From positions 262,726-326,725 of the forward strand of contig JACKIB010000003.1 of the NCBI GenBank assembly GCA_020638695.1: a DNA stretch of 64,000 bases. The letters run 5' to 3'. A model generated the notes under the pieces. That model saw only the letters and a list, made by a program, of their open reading frames with translations, did no database searches and was not told where the DNA came from. Source of the DNA: Planctomycetota bacterium (lineage in GTDB: Bacteria; Planctomycetota; UBA1135; UBA2386). Position 1 is the stretch's first letter. Each line of letters opens with the position of its first letter. The position numbers and the translations under genes were made by a program. Positions 10,008 to 19,358 of the stretch are shown in pieces.

Positions 10008-10682
10008 ATGCTGGTGCGGTGGATCGCATGCGGGCCGGTGCTGCTCGCGGGGTGCGCGGCGGCGACGCTCCCGCCGTTCGAGCGCGTGTCGGGGGAGGCG
10101 ACCCGTACCGCGGTGCCCGACCCCGGACCGACCGGGCTGCAGGTGACCGCCCGGGCGGTCCTGCGCCGCGGCGACACCGAGTTCGCGTTCACCCTCCGCG
10201 CAGTTCGACTGCTGCCCGACCGGATGCGCGTCGTGGCACTCGACGATCTCGGCGCGACCCTGTTCCACCTGGTCCACCGCGGCACCGCGAACGAACTGGT
10301 GCACTGCGGCCGGGCGATTCCGGAGCCGCTGGTGCGCGACGGCATCGGCCCACTGCTCGCCGCGTGGCTCGCACCGGGCAGCGAATCCGACACCACCCCG
10401 GTACGGCTGCGAAGCGGCCCGCTCGGCCGACTCGTCCAACAGGGGTCACGGCGCAGACTGCACTGGATCGACGCCACCGGCGCGCGCCGCACCGCGTTGG
10501 CAGAAGACCGGACGATGTGGGGCGAACTCACGGTCCAACCGACGGACGGCACGCCGCGCACGGCCATCCTCGCGGGCCATCGGCCACGCTTCACGCTGCG
10601 GCTCGACGTCGCGGCATGGCAACCCACCGAGCTGCGCGCAGCGACGTTCGACGCGCCGGCCGACCACCGACCCATTCCCTGA
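10008..10682 (+). CDS. Lipoprotein of the polyene/fatty-acid cluster (DUF3261-like)
   Basis: The start at ATG 10008 gives a lipoprotein signal (MLVRWIACGPVLLAGCAAA; lipid on the Cys of LAGC) and 224 residues in total. The mature part is a beta-rich domain resembling the small outer-membrane lipoproteins (DUF3261 type) that accompany LolA-like carriers and MMPL exporters in aryl-polyene clusters; this assignment rests on pattern and context. It is the first gene of a three-gene rightward group with the dehydratase and ketosynthase, with an 11-nt gap to the next start. A role in placing or holding the product at the outer membrane is inferred. Confidence 0.7.
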   Translation: MLVRWIACGPVLLAGCAAATLPPFERVSGEATRTAVPDPGPTGLQVTARAVLRRGDTEFAFTLRAVRLLPDRMRVVALDDLGATLFHLVHRGTANELVHCGRAIPEPLVRDGIGPLLAAWLAPGSESDTTPVRLRSGPLGRLVQQGSRRRLHWIDATGARRTALAEDRTMWGELTVQPTDGTPRTAILAGHRPRFTLRLDVAAWQPTELRAATFDAPADHRPIP

Positions 10683-10693
10683 GGAGCAGTGGC

Positions 10694-11080
10694 GTGCCGC
10701 ACACCCTCGACACCGATCCGCGTACCGAAATCGCCCGTTCGCTCCGCGTCACCGAGACGGACGTCGTGCGCGGCACCGCCTGCGCAGAACTCTGCCTCGA
10801 GGCCGCGCTGCCGATCTTCCGCGGGCACTTTCCGGGCCACCCGATCGTTCCCGGGGTGTACCTGATCGAGGCGGCACGCCAGCTGGCGGAACACGCCGAG
10901 GGTCGCAAGCTGGCGACCGCGACGGTCGTCGAGGCGCGCTTCACACAGGTGGTCGCTCCCGACCGCTGGGCCCGGCTGGTCGCCACACGCGAAGGCGAGA
11001 GTGCCCCGGAATGCGCGGTACGCGTGGTGGTCGAAGTCGACGGAGCCACGGCAGCGCGCATCCGGCTGCGGCTGGCGTAG
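10694..11080 (+). CDS. Hotdog-fold 3-hydroxyacyl-ACP dehydratase (FabZ/ApeI-like)
   Basis: GTG at 10694 follows a GAGGAG ribosome site by 7 nt; the product has 128 residues. The catalytic segment GHFPGHPIVPGVYLIEAAR matches the FabZ signature, with the active His in GHFPG and the acidic residue in the following helix (LIEAA). It should remove water from 3-hydroxyacyl-ACP to give a trans-2-enoyl chain. The standard FabZ is longer by about 20 residues, so this is a compact pathway-specific version like those of aryl-polyene clusters. No ketoreductase is encoded nearby, so the 3-hydroxyacyl substrate must be made by a housekeeping FabG. Confidence 0.85.
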   Translation: MPHTLDTDPRTEIARSLRVTETDVVRGTACAELCLEAALPIFRGHFPGHPIVPGVYLIEAARQLAEHAEGRKLATATVVEARFTQVVAPDRWARLVATREGESAPECAVRVVVEVDGATAARIRLRLA

Positions 11081-11173
11081 CCAGCGAGCCGTCGGGCACG
11101 GATTGGTACGCACCACCGGCTGACTTGCGGGTGGTTGTTGACGGAGTCCGTGCGGGTGCGGATGGTTGCGCCG

Positions 11174-12397
11174 ATGCACCGCGTAGTGGTGACCGGAATG
11201 GGCGCGCTGTCGGCGCTCGGCGAAGACCTCGACACGATCTCGGCGGGGCTGCGCGAGGGGCGCTCACGCGTGGTGGTATCGGACGAGCGGCGACAACACG
11301 GCTTTCGTTCCCCGCTGATGACCAGCTTGCCGGAGGTCGATCTGCGGGCGGAGCTCGATCGGAAAGCGCGGAAATTCATGCCCGAGGCGGCGGTGTTCGT
11401 CGCCCTGGCGACCAATCGCGCGATCCGTTCCGCGGGGCTCCGTCCGGAGCAGATCGCCCGCGACGACGTGGGGGTGATCGTCGGTAACGACTCGTCGTGC
11501 GCGCCCCTGCCGGAGTTGATGGAGACGCTCGACAAGTACGGCGAGTCCCACTTCCTCGGCTCGCACATGGTCATCAAGGTGATGAACTCGACCGCCTCGA
11601 TGAACTTGGGTCCGTTCCTGGGAGCGCGCGGCATCAACCTGACGCTGAGCGCCGCCTGCGCCTCGGGGGCGCACGCGATCGGCATGGCGTTCCAGCTGAT
11701 CCGCAGCGGGCAGCAGCGCATGGTGTTCGCCGGCGGCACCCAGGAGATCAACTGGCTGGCGATGGTCAGCTTCGATGCGCTGAACAGCTTCTCGCTGCGC
11801 ACCGACGATCCGGCGCGGGCTTCCCGACCGTTCGACAAGGATCGCGATGGCCTGGTGCCGGGTGCGGGCGGCGCGATGCTGATCCTCGAGAGCCTGGAGA
11901 GTGCGACGGCACGGAACGCGCAGATCTACGGCGAGGTGGTGGCCTACGGTTTCTCGGCGGACGGCGACCATCTGACGCTGCCGTCGGGGGAAGGCGCGGG
12001 ACGGGCGATGCGCGCCACGCTCGACCAAGCCGGGCTGCGGCCGGGCGACATCGACTACATCAGTGCACACGCGACCTCGACCGTGCTCGGCGACGTGGCC
12101 GAGGCGGGCGCGATCCACGACCTGTTCGGAGCGCAGGGTCCACCCGTGGCGTCGACCAAGGGGATGACCGGTCACGAGTGCTGGATGGCCGGCGCCTCGG
12201 AAGCGATCTACTGCCTGCTGATGCTGCGCGACGGGTTCCTGGCGCCGAACGTCAACTTCACCGAACAGGAACAAGATGCGCCGCGGATCCACGTGCTCAC
12301 CGAAACCGCGCAGGTCGAGGCGAACACGATCCTGTCCAATTCGTTTGGCTTCGGCGGCACCAACGCGTGCCTGATCCTCCGCCGGTTCCGGCAGTAG
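11174..12397 (+). CDS. Beta-ketoacyl-ACP synthase, FabF type (first ketosynthase)
   Basis: ATG 11174 (MHRVVVTGMGALSALGEDL) gives 407 residues, the usual FabF length. The Cys-His-His catalytic triad is complete: AACASGAHAIGM, SAHATSTVLGD and GMTGHECWMAG. It condenses an acyl group with malonyl-ACP and extends the chain by two carbons. It lies 93 nt after the dehydratase in the same direction, and its stop is only 10 bp from the stop of the convergent LolA-like gene. Together with the second ketosynthase at 18090 it could form a heterodimer, but both keep the active Cys, so neither is an obvious chain-length factor. Confidence 0.92.
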   Translation: MHRVVVTGMGALSALGEDLDTISAGLREGRSRVVVSDERRQHGFRSPLMTSLPEVDLRAELDRKARKFMPEAAVFVALATNRAIRSAGLRPEQIARDDVGVIVGNDSSCAPLPELMETLDKYGESHFLGSHMVIKVMNSTASMNLGPFLGARGINLTLSAACASGAHAIGMAFQLIRSGQQRMVFAGGTQEINWLAMVSFDALNSFSLRTDDPARASRPFDKDRDGLVPGAGGAMLILESLESATARNAQIYGEVVAYGFSADGDHLTLPSGEGAGRAMRATLDQAGLRPGDIDYISAHATSTVLGDVAEAGAIHDLFGAQGPPVASTKGMTGHECWMAGASEAIYCLLMLRDGFLAPNVNFTEQEQDAPRIHVLTETAQVEANTILSNSFGFGGTNACLILRRFRQ

Positions 12398-12407
12398 CGC
12401 GGCACGT

Positions 12408-13190
12408 TCAGCCCTTGCGCGCGGCCCCGGTGGCTCCGGACGCGGACCGCTTGGGCGGGGACGCCCCGGACTTCGGCACCTGCGGCTTCGGTGGCCGGTG
12501 CACCAACACCTCCGTGCCCTTGGGGACCGTCCAATCGAACGCCGCGGCATCGACCTTGTCGCGCACTTGCAGCTTGTCGAGGAACAGCCGCACCGCATCG
12601 CCCTGCGGGTCACGGTAGGCGATCGCGTGCAAGCGGTTGCCGGTCTCGTCGAGGGTGATCGACAGCTGGCGGATCAGCTTGGCCTCGGCCGCGTCCTTGG
12701 GCACCAGGGTCACTTCGAGCAAGCGCTGCTCGGCCCTTGCGACGCGCCGGGTGCGGCGCACCGCTCGGGTGATGCGGAAGCGCGCCTCGAGCACCTCGGG
12801 GACCGGCCGGAACGCACCGAACAGCGCCGCGGCCTGGGTGGGGTCGGGCAGCACGGTGCGCTCGAGCCGCGCACGCGACGGACGGTAGACCTCGTAGGTG
12901 TCGCGGGTCAGCCGGATCTTCGTCCCGTTCGCACCCGACGCCGTGAACACCAGGCACGGCGGATCGAGCCGCAGCACCAGAGTGCCGGTCGACACCAGCG
13001 GTTTGCGCAGCAATGCCGAGGTGCGCTCCTGCCGGTACTCCGCGGCTAGGAAGCGCGCCTTGCCATGCGCCTTGGCGAGCTTGTGCAACGCGGTACGCAC
13101 CTGGGCGAGGTCGCGAACCTCGGCCTCCTGCGCGGCGAGCACCCCGGCCAAACAGGCGCCGACGGTCAGCGCGCGTCGGATCCGCGGCAC
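12408..13190 (-). CDS. LolA-like outer-membrane lipoprotein carrier of the cluster
   Basis: GTG 13190 is chosen because it yields a signal peptide (VPRIRRALTVGACLAGVLAAQ); the frame itself opens at 13241. The 260-residue product has the beta-rich half-barrel pattern of LolA: FLAAEYRQERTSALLRKPL, then STGTLVLRLDPPCLVF, and repeated strand pairs. The C-terminal 25 residues are Lys, Pro, Ser and Ala rich. Its start lies inside the end of the MMPL gene (25-bp overlap), so the two are coupled. LolA-like proteins in aryl-polyene clusters are thought to carry the lipid product across the periplasm. Confidence 0.8.
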   Translation of the reverse strand: MPRIRRALTVGACLAGVLAAQEAEVRDLAQVRTALHKLAKAHGKARFLAAEYRQERTSALLRKPLVSTGTLVLRLDPPCLVFTASGANGTKIRLTRDTYEVYRPSRARLERTVLPDPTQAAALFGAFRPVPEVLEARFRITRAVRRTRRVARAEQRLLEVTLVPKDAAEAKLIRQLSITLDETGNRLHAIAYRDPQGDAVRLFLDKLQVRDKVDAAAFDWTVPKGTEVLVHRPPKPQVPKSGASPPKRSASGATGAARKG

Positions 13191-15505
13191 AACCACGTCG
13201 ACCACAGGGCGGGAACCACCAACAGACTCGTCATCAGGCAACAGGTTACCCCGAGCACCGCAATCCAGCCCAGCGAAGCCAACCCTGGGCTGCGCGACAG
13301 CACCAACGAGCCGAAGCCCAGCACCGTGGTCACACTGGTCCGCACCACCGCAACCGCGGTCCGATCCAGGCCACCGTCATCCGGCCGCCGTAGCCGCGCG
13401 ACCAGGTGCACTCCGTCGTCGATCCCGATGCCGAGCAGGAACGGGATCGCGACGAAGTTGCCGAGACTGAGCGGGACCCCGAACCCGACCAGCACCGCGA
13501 GGGTGATCGCCAAGCCACACGTGACCGGCAACAAGGCGAGCAGGCCGGCGCGCAGCGAGCGGGCCATCGCCAGCACCAGCAGGAACGCCAACACCGCGGT
13601 GACCAGCGACGCCTGCAGTAGGTCGCCGGCCAATACCTCGCGCAGCCCCGCGAGCAGCGTCGGCGTGCCGAACACCGCCAATTCGCGACCTCCGAGTTCC
13701 GCCACCCGCGCGACGAATGCCGGCCACCGGTCGGCGGCCAACGTCGCCGGGGCGGGGTAGCACAGCACGGCCTCGAGCTGTCGGCCGCCGAGCTCGACCC
13801 GCGGCCTCGGCACCGCGACGGGGGCGGGCGCCGCGAGTCGGTCGCGCAGCTGTTCGAGGGCGGGGCGGAACGGCGTGGCCGCGAATCCGAGTTCCCCCAG
13901 GTCGCGCAGCGTGCCGTCGAACCAACCCGCGGTGGCGCGGTGGAACTCGGCGACCCGGCGCGCGCGCTGCTCGGGGTCCGCACGCCCCTCGAGGTCGAAC
14001 GCGAGCCATCGCTCGGCGCGTAGCTGTGTCAACAGCGCGGCGACCTGCGGCGACGCCGATGTCGCCGGGACCAGGAGCAACACCGGGACCAATGAGAACC
14101 CGAGTTCGCGCTCCAACCGCTGCCGCAGTTCCCCCACCGGATCGGCCGCCGGCCGGAGGTGTTCCGGATCGACCCGGACGGTGACCCCACGGGTGGCCAC
14201 CACCACACACGCCACCACCGAGACGGCACACACCGCCGCCGCGACGCGCCGTCCGCGCGACCCGGCGGAGAGCCGCTGCAGCGCGCCGGCGATTGCGCTG
14301 TTGCGGGGCCGCGGCACCGGCTGCCGGACGACCCCCAGCAGCAGGGGCAGAACGAACAGGGTGGCGAGCAACGCCAGCACCATGCCGATCGCCAACACCA
14401 TCCCGAAGCCGGCCAGGCCCTGGAAGCGACCGAAGGCCAGCGACAGGAACGCCACCACCGTGGTGGTCATTCCGACGACCAGCGGTGCCCCGACGGAACG
14501 CCGCGTCAGCGATGCGGCCTGCGCGTGCGGGTGCGCAGAACGGTGGTCGGCGTAGTGCACCAGGTAGTGGATCGAGAAGTCGACGCCGAGCCCGAGCAGC
14601 ACCGCGGCGGCGGCGATCGCCACCGGGGTCAGTGGACCGAACACGCTTCCCGCGACGGCGATCGCGCAGTACGCCGCCAACCCGACCGGCAGCACGCTGC
14701 ACAGCGACACGAAAAGGCTGCGCAGGCTGAACCACAGGTAGAAGAACACCAACAGCGACGACCCGATCACCGAGCCGATCAGATCGGCTCGGATCCGCGC
14801 GGCGTCGGCCCGCGCCACCACGTAGCCGCCGTACATCTCCGATTGCCAGGGAACGCGCGCGAGCCGCGCTTCCACGTCGGCGAGCAGCCGTACCGCGAAC
14901 GAGGCGTCGAGGCTGGTTGTCGTGCCGACCAACCGCAACAGCGCGCGTTCGCCATCCTCGAGGACCACGTAGGGCGTGCCGCGGCGCAGCGCGAACGGCA
15001 TGCCCTTCTCCAGCGCACCGGCGGTCAACCAGCGCAGACCCAGTGGGTCGCGACGGGCGATCTCCGCGCCACCGAGCGGGTCCTCGGCGAGCAGCGCCAG
15101 GGTGTCGCGCAGAGCCGCGCGGCGGCCCTCGGGGGACAGCACTCGCGTCAGCTCCGTCAGGCGCGGCTCCGGGAGGAACCACAGCGGCGCGGCCACGCGT
15201 TCCCGCCACGCCGCACCCAGCAGCTCCTCGCGCGTCGCCGCCACCTCGGCGAGCAGCGGCGAACGGCGCAGGTCCTCGACCAGGCCACCGAGGGTCGCGT
15301 CGTCGATCGGACCGCGCAACACCACGAACAGCGCCCGCCGCGACTCCCCCCGCCGGTCGAGCAGTTCGGCGAGCCGGACCAGACGGTGTTGTGCCGGCAG
15401 CATCTTGGTGAGGTCCGGTTCGATGGCGACCCGCGGCAACAGAACCGTCGCGCCGATCAACAGCGCGGCGGAACAGACCAAGGTGGCGAGCGTCGCGCGG
15501 CGCAT
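13166..15505 (-). CDS. MMPL/RND-family lipid exporter
   Basis: ATG 15505 gives 779 residues that begin with a membrane helix (MRRATLATLVCSAALLIGATV) and a periplasmic loop carrying EPDLTKMLP. The protein has two similar halves, each with a large periplasmic domain followed by five hydrophobic helices, including the RND-type segments LGLGVDFSIHYLVHY (first half) and LGIGIDDGVHLVARL (second half), whose Asp residues suit proton coupling. It probably exports the lipid made by the neighbouring enzymes. It follows the lipoprotein gene by 5 nt and overlaps the LolA-like gene. Confidence 0.88.
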   Translation of the reverse strand: MRRATLATLVCSAALLIGATVLLPRVAIEPDLTKMLPAQHRLVRLAELLDRRGESRRALFVVLRGPIDDATLGGLVEDLRRSPLLAEVAATREELLGAAWRERVAAPLWFLPEPRLTELTRVLSPEGRRAALRDTLALLAEDPLGGAEIARRDPLGLRWLTAGALEKGMPFALRRGTPYVVLEDGERALLRLVGTTTSLDASFAVRLLADVEARLARVPWQSEMYGGYVVARADAARIRADLIGSVIGSSLLVFFYLWFSLRSLFVSLCSVLPVGLAAYCAIAVAGSVFGPLTPVAIAAAAVLLGLGVDFSIHYLVHYADHRSAHPHAQAASLTRRSVGAPLVVGMTTTVVAFLSLAFGRFQGLAGFGMVLAIGMVLALLATLFVLPLLLGVVRQPVPRPRNSAIAGALQRLSAGSRGRRVAAAVCAVSVVACVVVATRGVTVRVDPEHLRPAADPVGELRQRLERELGFSLVPVLLLVPATSASPQVAALLTQLRAERWLAFDLEGRADPEQRARRVAEFHRATAGWFDGTLRDLGELGFAATPFRPALEQLRDRLAAPAPVAVPRPRVELGGRQLEAVLCYPAPATLAADRWPAFVARVAELGGRELAVFGTPTLLAGLREVLAGDLLQASLVTAVLAFLLVLAMARSLRAGLLALLPVTCGLAITLAVLVGFGVPLSLGNFVAIPFLLGIGIDDGVHLVARLRRPDDGGLDRTAVAVVRTSVTTVLGFGSLVLSRSPGLASLGWIAVLGVTCCLMTSLLVVPALWSTWLCRGSDAR

Positions 15506-15510
15506 CGGGA

Positions 15511-16200
15511 TCAGTCGAGCTCGAATGTCGAATCGGCCACCGACGACAGGGCTTCCCGCGCCGAGATCGCAGCCGACAGCCGAAAGCCCTTCGCCTGAAT
15601 CGTCACGCTGCCGTCGGGCTGCACCCGCATGCTCCACCCCGCTCCCCGGGCGACCGCCGCGAACTCACGTTCCCCGCGGGAACGATCGATCCACAGCACG
15701 CAGCGGTCGGCGCCGAACCGCGGGATCAGCTGCAGGCGGGCACGCTGCGGTGTCTCCCAGTGCGCTTCCCGCACGTGCTCCGGCTGAAGGGGCGCGTGGG
15801 CCAACAGCAGCGACACCGCGAACATCTCGAGCAGCCGATCGCCCGAGGCCGCCGCGGAATCGTACTCCGCCGACACCGGTGGCATGACCCCGCGGCGCCG
15901 CGCAGGCGTCGCGACGACGTCGAGCACCTTGCCGCCGAGTTCCGGAAACAGCTGCAGCCGGACCGCACAGCTCGGCGAGGTCCGGGCGATGGCGAGCCCC
16001 AGGAACTCACCGGCGAAACGGCTGCCGAGGTTCGTGGCGAGCGAGACGCGCGCTTCGAGGCGCACCGCAGCGTCTGGCGGTCGCAGGCTGTCGCACAGCG
16101 CCTTCAGCTCCGGAACCGTGAGCGCTGGCCCGGCACAGGCGCCCGGCAAGACCGCGGCGAATGCCCAGCACGCGACGGCGCCCCGCCGCCGGGCGATCAT
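15511..16200 (-). CDS. Lipoprotein of the polyene/fatty-acid cluster, unknown function
   Basis: ATG 16200 overlaps the stop of the AMP-ligase gene (ATGA). The first residues (MIARRRGAVACWAFAAVLPGACAG) form a lipoprotein signal with the Cys of PGAC. The 229-residue product shows a LolB/LolA-like strand pattern (VRLEARVSLATNLGSRFAG) but no catalytic motif. It is the second lipoprotein of the cluster. Its position between the ligase and exporter genes makes a role in passing the product to the outer membrane likely; this is inference from context. Confidence 0.65.
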   Translation of the reverse strand: MIARRRGAVACWAFAAVLPGACAGPALTVPELKALCDSLRPPDAAVRLEARVSLATNLGSRFAGEFLGLAIARTSPSCAVRLQLFPELGGKVLDVVATPARRRGVMPPVSAEYDSAAASGDRLLEMFAVSLLLAHAPLQPEHVREAHWETPQRARLQLIPRFGADRCVLWIDRSRGEREFAAVARGAGWSMRVQPDGSVTIQAKGFRLSAAISAREALSSVADSTFELD

Positions 16201-17624
16201 GCGTTGGCACGCCGCGGCGGCGCGTCGAGCAGCGCCTGGATGGTCTCGATGCGCAACTTGCCGCGCGGGCTGCGCGGCAGCTCGGGAACCAGCACGATGC
16301 GCCGCGGCCGCTGGAACGGCGCGAGGTGCTGCTGGCACCACGACCGAATGCGTCGCGCGTCGAGGTCCGGGCATCTCGTCGCCACTACCGCGCAACACAC
16401 GTCCGAGCCCTGTCTGGCGCGCGCGACCGCCATCACGTGCACGTCGTCGACCCCGTTCAGGCGCAAGATCGCCTGTTCGACTTCGCGCGGGTTGACCTTG
16501 TTGCCACCGATGTTGAACACCAGGCCGTGGCGTCCGGTCAGTTGCAGCTCCGCGCCGGCGAACCGACCGCAGTCGCTGGAGTGGAACGCGACGCCGTCGA
16601 GGACCGCGGGTTGCTCCGGCAGGTAGCCGCAGGCCACGCTCGGCGACCGCACCGACAGGCTGTCGGTCGCCGGATCGATGGCCACGGTCACGCCGGGCAC
16701 CGGCACCCCCACGGTTCCCCGCTCCGCCGCGGTGCCGGTCGGGTCGTAGGTGATTCCACCGCATTCGCTCGCCCCGTAGAACACGTGCACCGGGCGACCG
16801 AAGCGGCGGCGGAAGCGCAGCGCGACGTGCGGGGCGAGCGGCGCCCCGGCGGAGATCACCAGGCGCAAGCTCGGCGGCAACTCCCAGTGATCCGGGCGGT
16901 GCAGCAGCGCCTCGAGGAACACCGGAACCGTCGGCAAGACGCTCGCCGCACACCGGCGCGCGGCGGCCATCCGCCCCAGCGGCGCGGCGTCCGCCGCCAC
17001 CACCAGCTGGCGGCCGGCGATCAGCGCGGGAATCGCCAGTGAGCCGAGCCCGTAGCTGAACGACATCGGCACCGCGGCGAGCACCCGATCCGCAACACCG
17101 ATCCCCATCGCCTGCTCGATCGCCGTCGAGTCCGCGACCAGCGCCGCGGCGCTCACGCGGATCCCACGGGGCGCCCCAGTGCTGCCGGAGGTCAGCTTGA
17201 TCAGCGCGGCGTCGGCGTAGCGGGCCTCGGCGCCGAACGCGCGGATGCGGAACGCGTCGACCGCCGCCGGCCACGCCTCCGTGCACGAAACTTCGGCCGC
17301 CGCACCGAGTGCTCGCGCGAGTTCGAGCCGACGCGCCGCGGGCGTGTCGCGGTCGAGCAGCAGCGGCACCAGCCCACGCCGCCACACCGCCAGCAGCGCG
17401 GCGAGGAACGCTGGCCCGTCGGCCGCGGCGACGGCCACCAGCCGCTGCGGCCCTGGATCCGGTAGGACGCGGTGGAGCGCCGCGGCCAGGTCCCGCAGTT
17501 CGGCGCGCGACGCCGTCCTGTCCGGCGCCAGCAGCAGGGGAGCCGCAGGGTCTCGCTCTACGCAGACCCGGAACGCGTCGACCAGCGGCGCTCCGCCGGG
17601 TCGCTCGATCGGCTCACGTTCCAT
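16197..17624 (-). CDS. AMP-dependent acyl/aryl-CoA or acyl-ACP synthetase
   Basis: ATG 17624 gives 475 residues. The adenylation motifs are intact: IKLTSGSTGAPRG (phosphate loop), FYGASECGG, LQLTGR, GGNKVNPREVEQ (hinge) and a C-terminal RGKLR lysine. It activates a carboxylic acid with ATP and loads it on CoA or on the neighbouring ACP as starter unit. The first 100 residues are shortened compared with long-chain ligases, as in the ligases of aryl-polyene clusters. It heads a four-gene leftward operon (ligase, lipoprotein, exporter, carrier) with overlapping or nearly touching genes. A TACACT box lies 10 nt before the start. Confidence 0.88.
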   Translation of the reverse strand: MEREPIERPGGAPLVDAFRVCVERDPAAPLLLAPDRTASRAELRDLAAALHRVLPDPGPQRLVAVAAADGPAFLAALLAVWRRGLVPLLLDRDTPAARRLELARALGAAAEVSCTEAWPAAVDAFRIRAFGAEARYADAALIKLTSGSTGAPRGIRVSAAALVADSTAIEQAMGIGVADRVLAAVPMSFSYGLGSLAIPALIAGRQLVVAADAAPLGRMAAARRCAASVLPTVPVFLEALLHRPDHWELPPSLRLVISAGAPLAPHVALRFRRRFGRPVHVFYGASECGGITYDPTGTAAERGTVGVPVPGVTVAIDPATDSLSVRSPSVACGYLPEQPAVLDGVAFHSSDCGRFAGAELQLTGRHGLVFNIGGNKVNPREVEQAILRLNGVDDVHVMAVARARQGSDVCCAVVATRCPDLDARRIRSWCQQHLAPFQRPRRIVLVPELPRSPRGKLRIETIQALLDAPPRRANA

Positions 17625-17634
17625 CGACCCGGGA

Positions 17635-17640
17635 AGTGTA
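17635..17640 (-). promoter_or_regulatory. TACACT box 10 nt before the ligase start
   Basis: On the minus strand TACACT (17640-17635) is followed by 10 nt and the ATG at 17624. It belongs to the recurrent TACNNT set; no Shine-Dalgarno sequence separates box and start. Confidence 0.35.
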
Positions 17641-17754
17641 AGAGGACGTGCCGGGGTGAATCCACGCTCGTTCCGACGGCGAATCGGCACGGAGTATGGA
17701 CTCGTTCGGACCCCGGGGTAGCTTCTGCCGCGCGGCGCTTGGCCGCAAACCGTC

Positions 17755-18045
17755 ATGACCCGCCAGACCGTCGACATCGACCGCGTCAAGCAGCTGATCG
17801 TCCAGTGCCTCAATCTCACGGACGTGCAGCCGGCTGACATCGCGGACGAGGACCCCCTGTTCGTCGAGGGCCTCGGGCTGGACTCGGTCGACGCACTGGA
17901 GCTGGTGCTCGGCGTCGAGCAGGAATTCGGCCTGCAGATCGAGGACGAAGCGGTGGGCGCGGCGGCGCTGGCCTCGGCGCGGGCGCTGACCGACTTCATC
18001 AACCAGCGCTTGGAGGCGCAGGCCCGCACCGCCTCGGATGCCTGA
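17755..18045 (+). CDS. Acyl carrier protein
   Basis: The 96-residue product has the carrier-protein fold and the phosphopantetheine site GLGLDSVDALELV, with Ser in the DSVD motif. It carries growing acyl intermediates for the two ketosynthases. It is divergent from the AMP-ligase, starting 130 nt away, and heads the rightward group ACP, second ketosynthase, oxidoreductase. The acidic second helix (EQEFGLQIEDEAV) is typical for docking of partner enzymes. Confidence 0.93.
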   Translation: MTRQTVDIDRVKQLIVQCLNLTDVQPADIADEDPLFVEGLGLDSVDALELVLGVEQEFGLQIEDEAVGAAALASARALTDFINQRLEAQARTASDA

Positions 18046-18089
18046 GCCGCGGGCCGCGGAACTTGCCCACTCGCGAGGATTCGCCCCCC

Positions 18090-19358
18090 GTGCCAGCGGC
18101 GCAGAGTGCTGCGCGCCCAGGCGACCCCAGGCCAGACCTCGACTGCGACACCCGATCGATCGCGGTCACCGGCCTCGGTGCCGTGACGGCGTTCGGGCTC
18201 GGGGTCGAGCCCCTCTGGGAAGGTTTGTGCAGTCGCCGCTGCGCCATCGGACCGTTCGCTGCTCCGCCGTTCGACCCGACCGAGCATCGGACGCAGCTGG
18301 CGGCGGTGGTGCCGCTCCCGCCGCATCCCTACCTCAGCCGCGCCGACCAGTTCGCCTGCCGCGCCGCCGACGAGGCAGTGGCTCAGGCAACCGCACGGGG
18401 CGAGCCGCTCGACCTCGCCGCAGCCGGGGTGTTCTTCGGCAGTAGCACCGGGGCATTGCTCGAGACCGAGCAGGTGTTCGCCCGCCTCCACCGTGGGCGC
18501 GGCCCGCTGCGTCTGCGTCGCCTCGCCTCGCAGCAGCACAACGGCCCCGGCGACGCGGCGGCCCGCCACATCGGCGCGACCGGTCCGGTGATCACCCAAT
18601 CGTCGGCCTGCGCGTCGAGCACCATGGCGATCGGCGCCGCGCTCGACGCGCTGCGCAGCGGCGAGATCGAGCTCGCCCTGGCCGGTGGCTCGGATGAGCT
18701 GTCGCAGATGACCTACGCGGGCTTCAACGCCCTGCGCGCGGTCGACCGCCAACCGACCCGGCCGTTCCGCGCTGACCGCGAGGGTCTGTCGTTGGGCGAG
18801 GGAAGCGGCGTGTTGGTGCTCGAGACGCTGGCCCACGCCCGGCGGCGCGGCGCACGGGTCCTCGCGCTGTTGTGCGGCACCGCATCGAGCTGCGACGCCC
18901 ATCACATGTCGGCGCCGGTCGGCGATGGGTCCGGTGCCGCCGCAGCGATGCGCGCCGCGATCGCCGACGCCGGGCTGACGCCAGAGGAGATCGACTTCCT
19001 CAACGTGCACGGCACGGGGACGCCGCAGAACGACGCGGCCGAGTGGCAGGCGATCCGCAGCGTGCTCGGCGCGCGGTGCAGCCGCGTGCCGGTCTCCGCG
19101 ACCAAGGAGGCGATCGGCCACCTGCTCGGCGCGAGCGGGGCGATCGAGGCGCTGGTCACCGTGCTGTGTCTGCTGCACGGGTCGATCCCCCCGGCACCGC
19201 GCGGCGGCGCGCTCGACCCGGCGCTCGAGGTCGATCTGGTTCGCGAGCGGGCGCGCGCCCTGCCGCGGCAGGCGAGTGGGCTGACGACCAACCTCGCATT
19301 CGGCGGCGCCAACAGCGCCCTGGTGTTTCGCACGGCGGACCCGCGCGACGCGGGATGA
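18090..19358 (+). CDS. Beta-ketoacyl-ACP synthase (second ketosynthase)
   Basis: GTG 18090 is preferred because GAGGA stands 10 nt before it; a TTG at 18063 in the same frame is the alternative. The protein of about 422 residues has a complete catalytic set: SSACASSTMAIGAAL, VHGTGTPQNDAAEW and KEAIGHLLGASGAIEA. It condenses malonyl-ACP with the growing chain. Motif spacing is that of the FabF-like enzymes found in aryl-polyene and related clusters. It ends with ATGA overlap on the oxidoreductase gene, and so is coupled to it. Confidence 0.9.
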   Translation: MPAAQSAARPGDPRPDLDCDTRSIAVTGLGAVTAFGLGVEPLWEGLCSRRCAIGPFAAPPFDPTEHRTQLAAVVPLPPHPYLSRADQFACRAADEAVAQATARGEPLDLAAAGVFFGSSTGALLETEQVFARLHRGRGPLRLRRLASQQHNGPGDAAARHIGATGPVITQSSACASSTMAIGAALDALRSGEIELALAGGSDELSQMTYAGFNALRAVDRQPTRPFRADREGLSLGEGSGVLVLETLAHARRRGARVLALLCGTASSCDAHHMSAPVGDGSGAAAAMRAAIADAGLTPEEIDFLNVHGTGTPQNDAAEWQAIRSVLGARCSRVPVSATKEAIGHLLGASGAIEALVTVLCLLHGSIPPAPRGGALDPALEVDLVRERARALPRQASGLTTNLAFGGANSALVFRTADPRDAG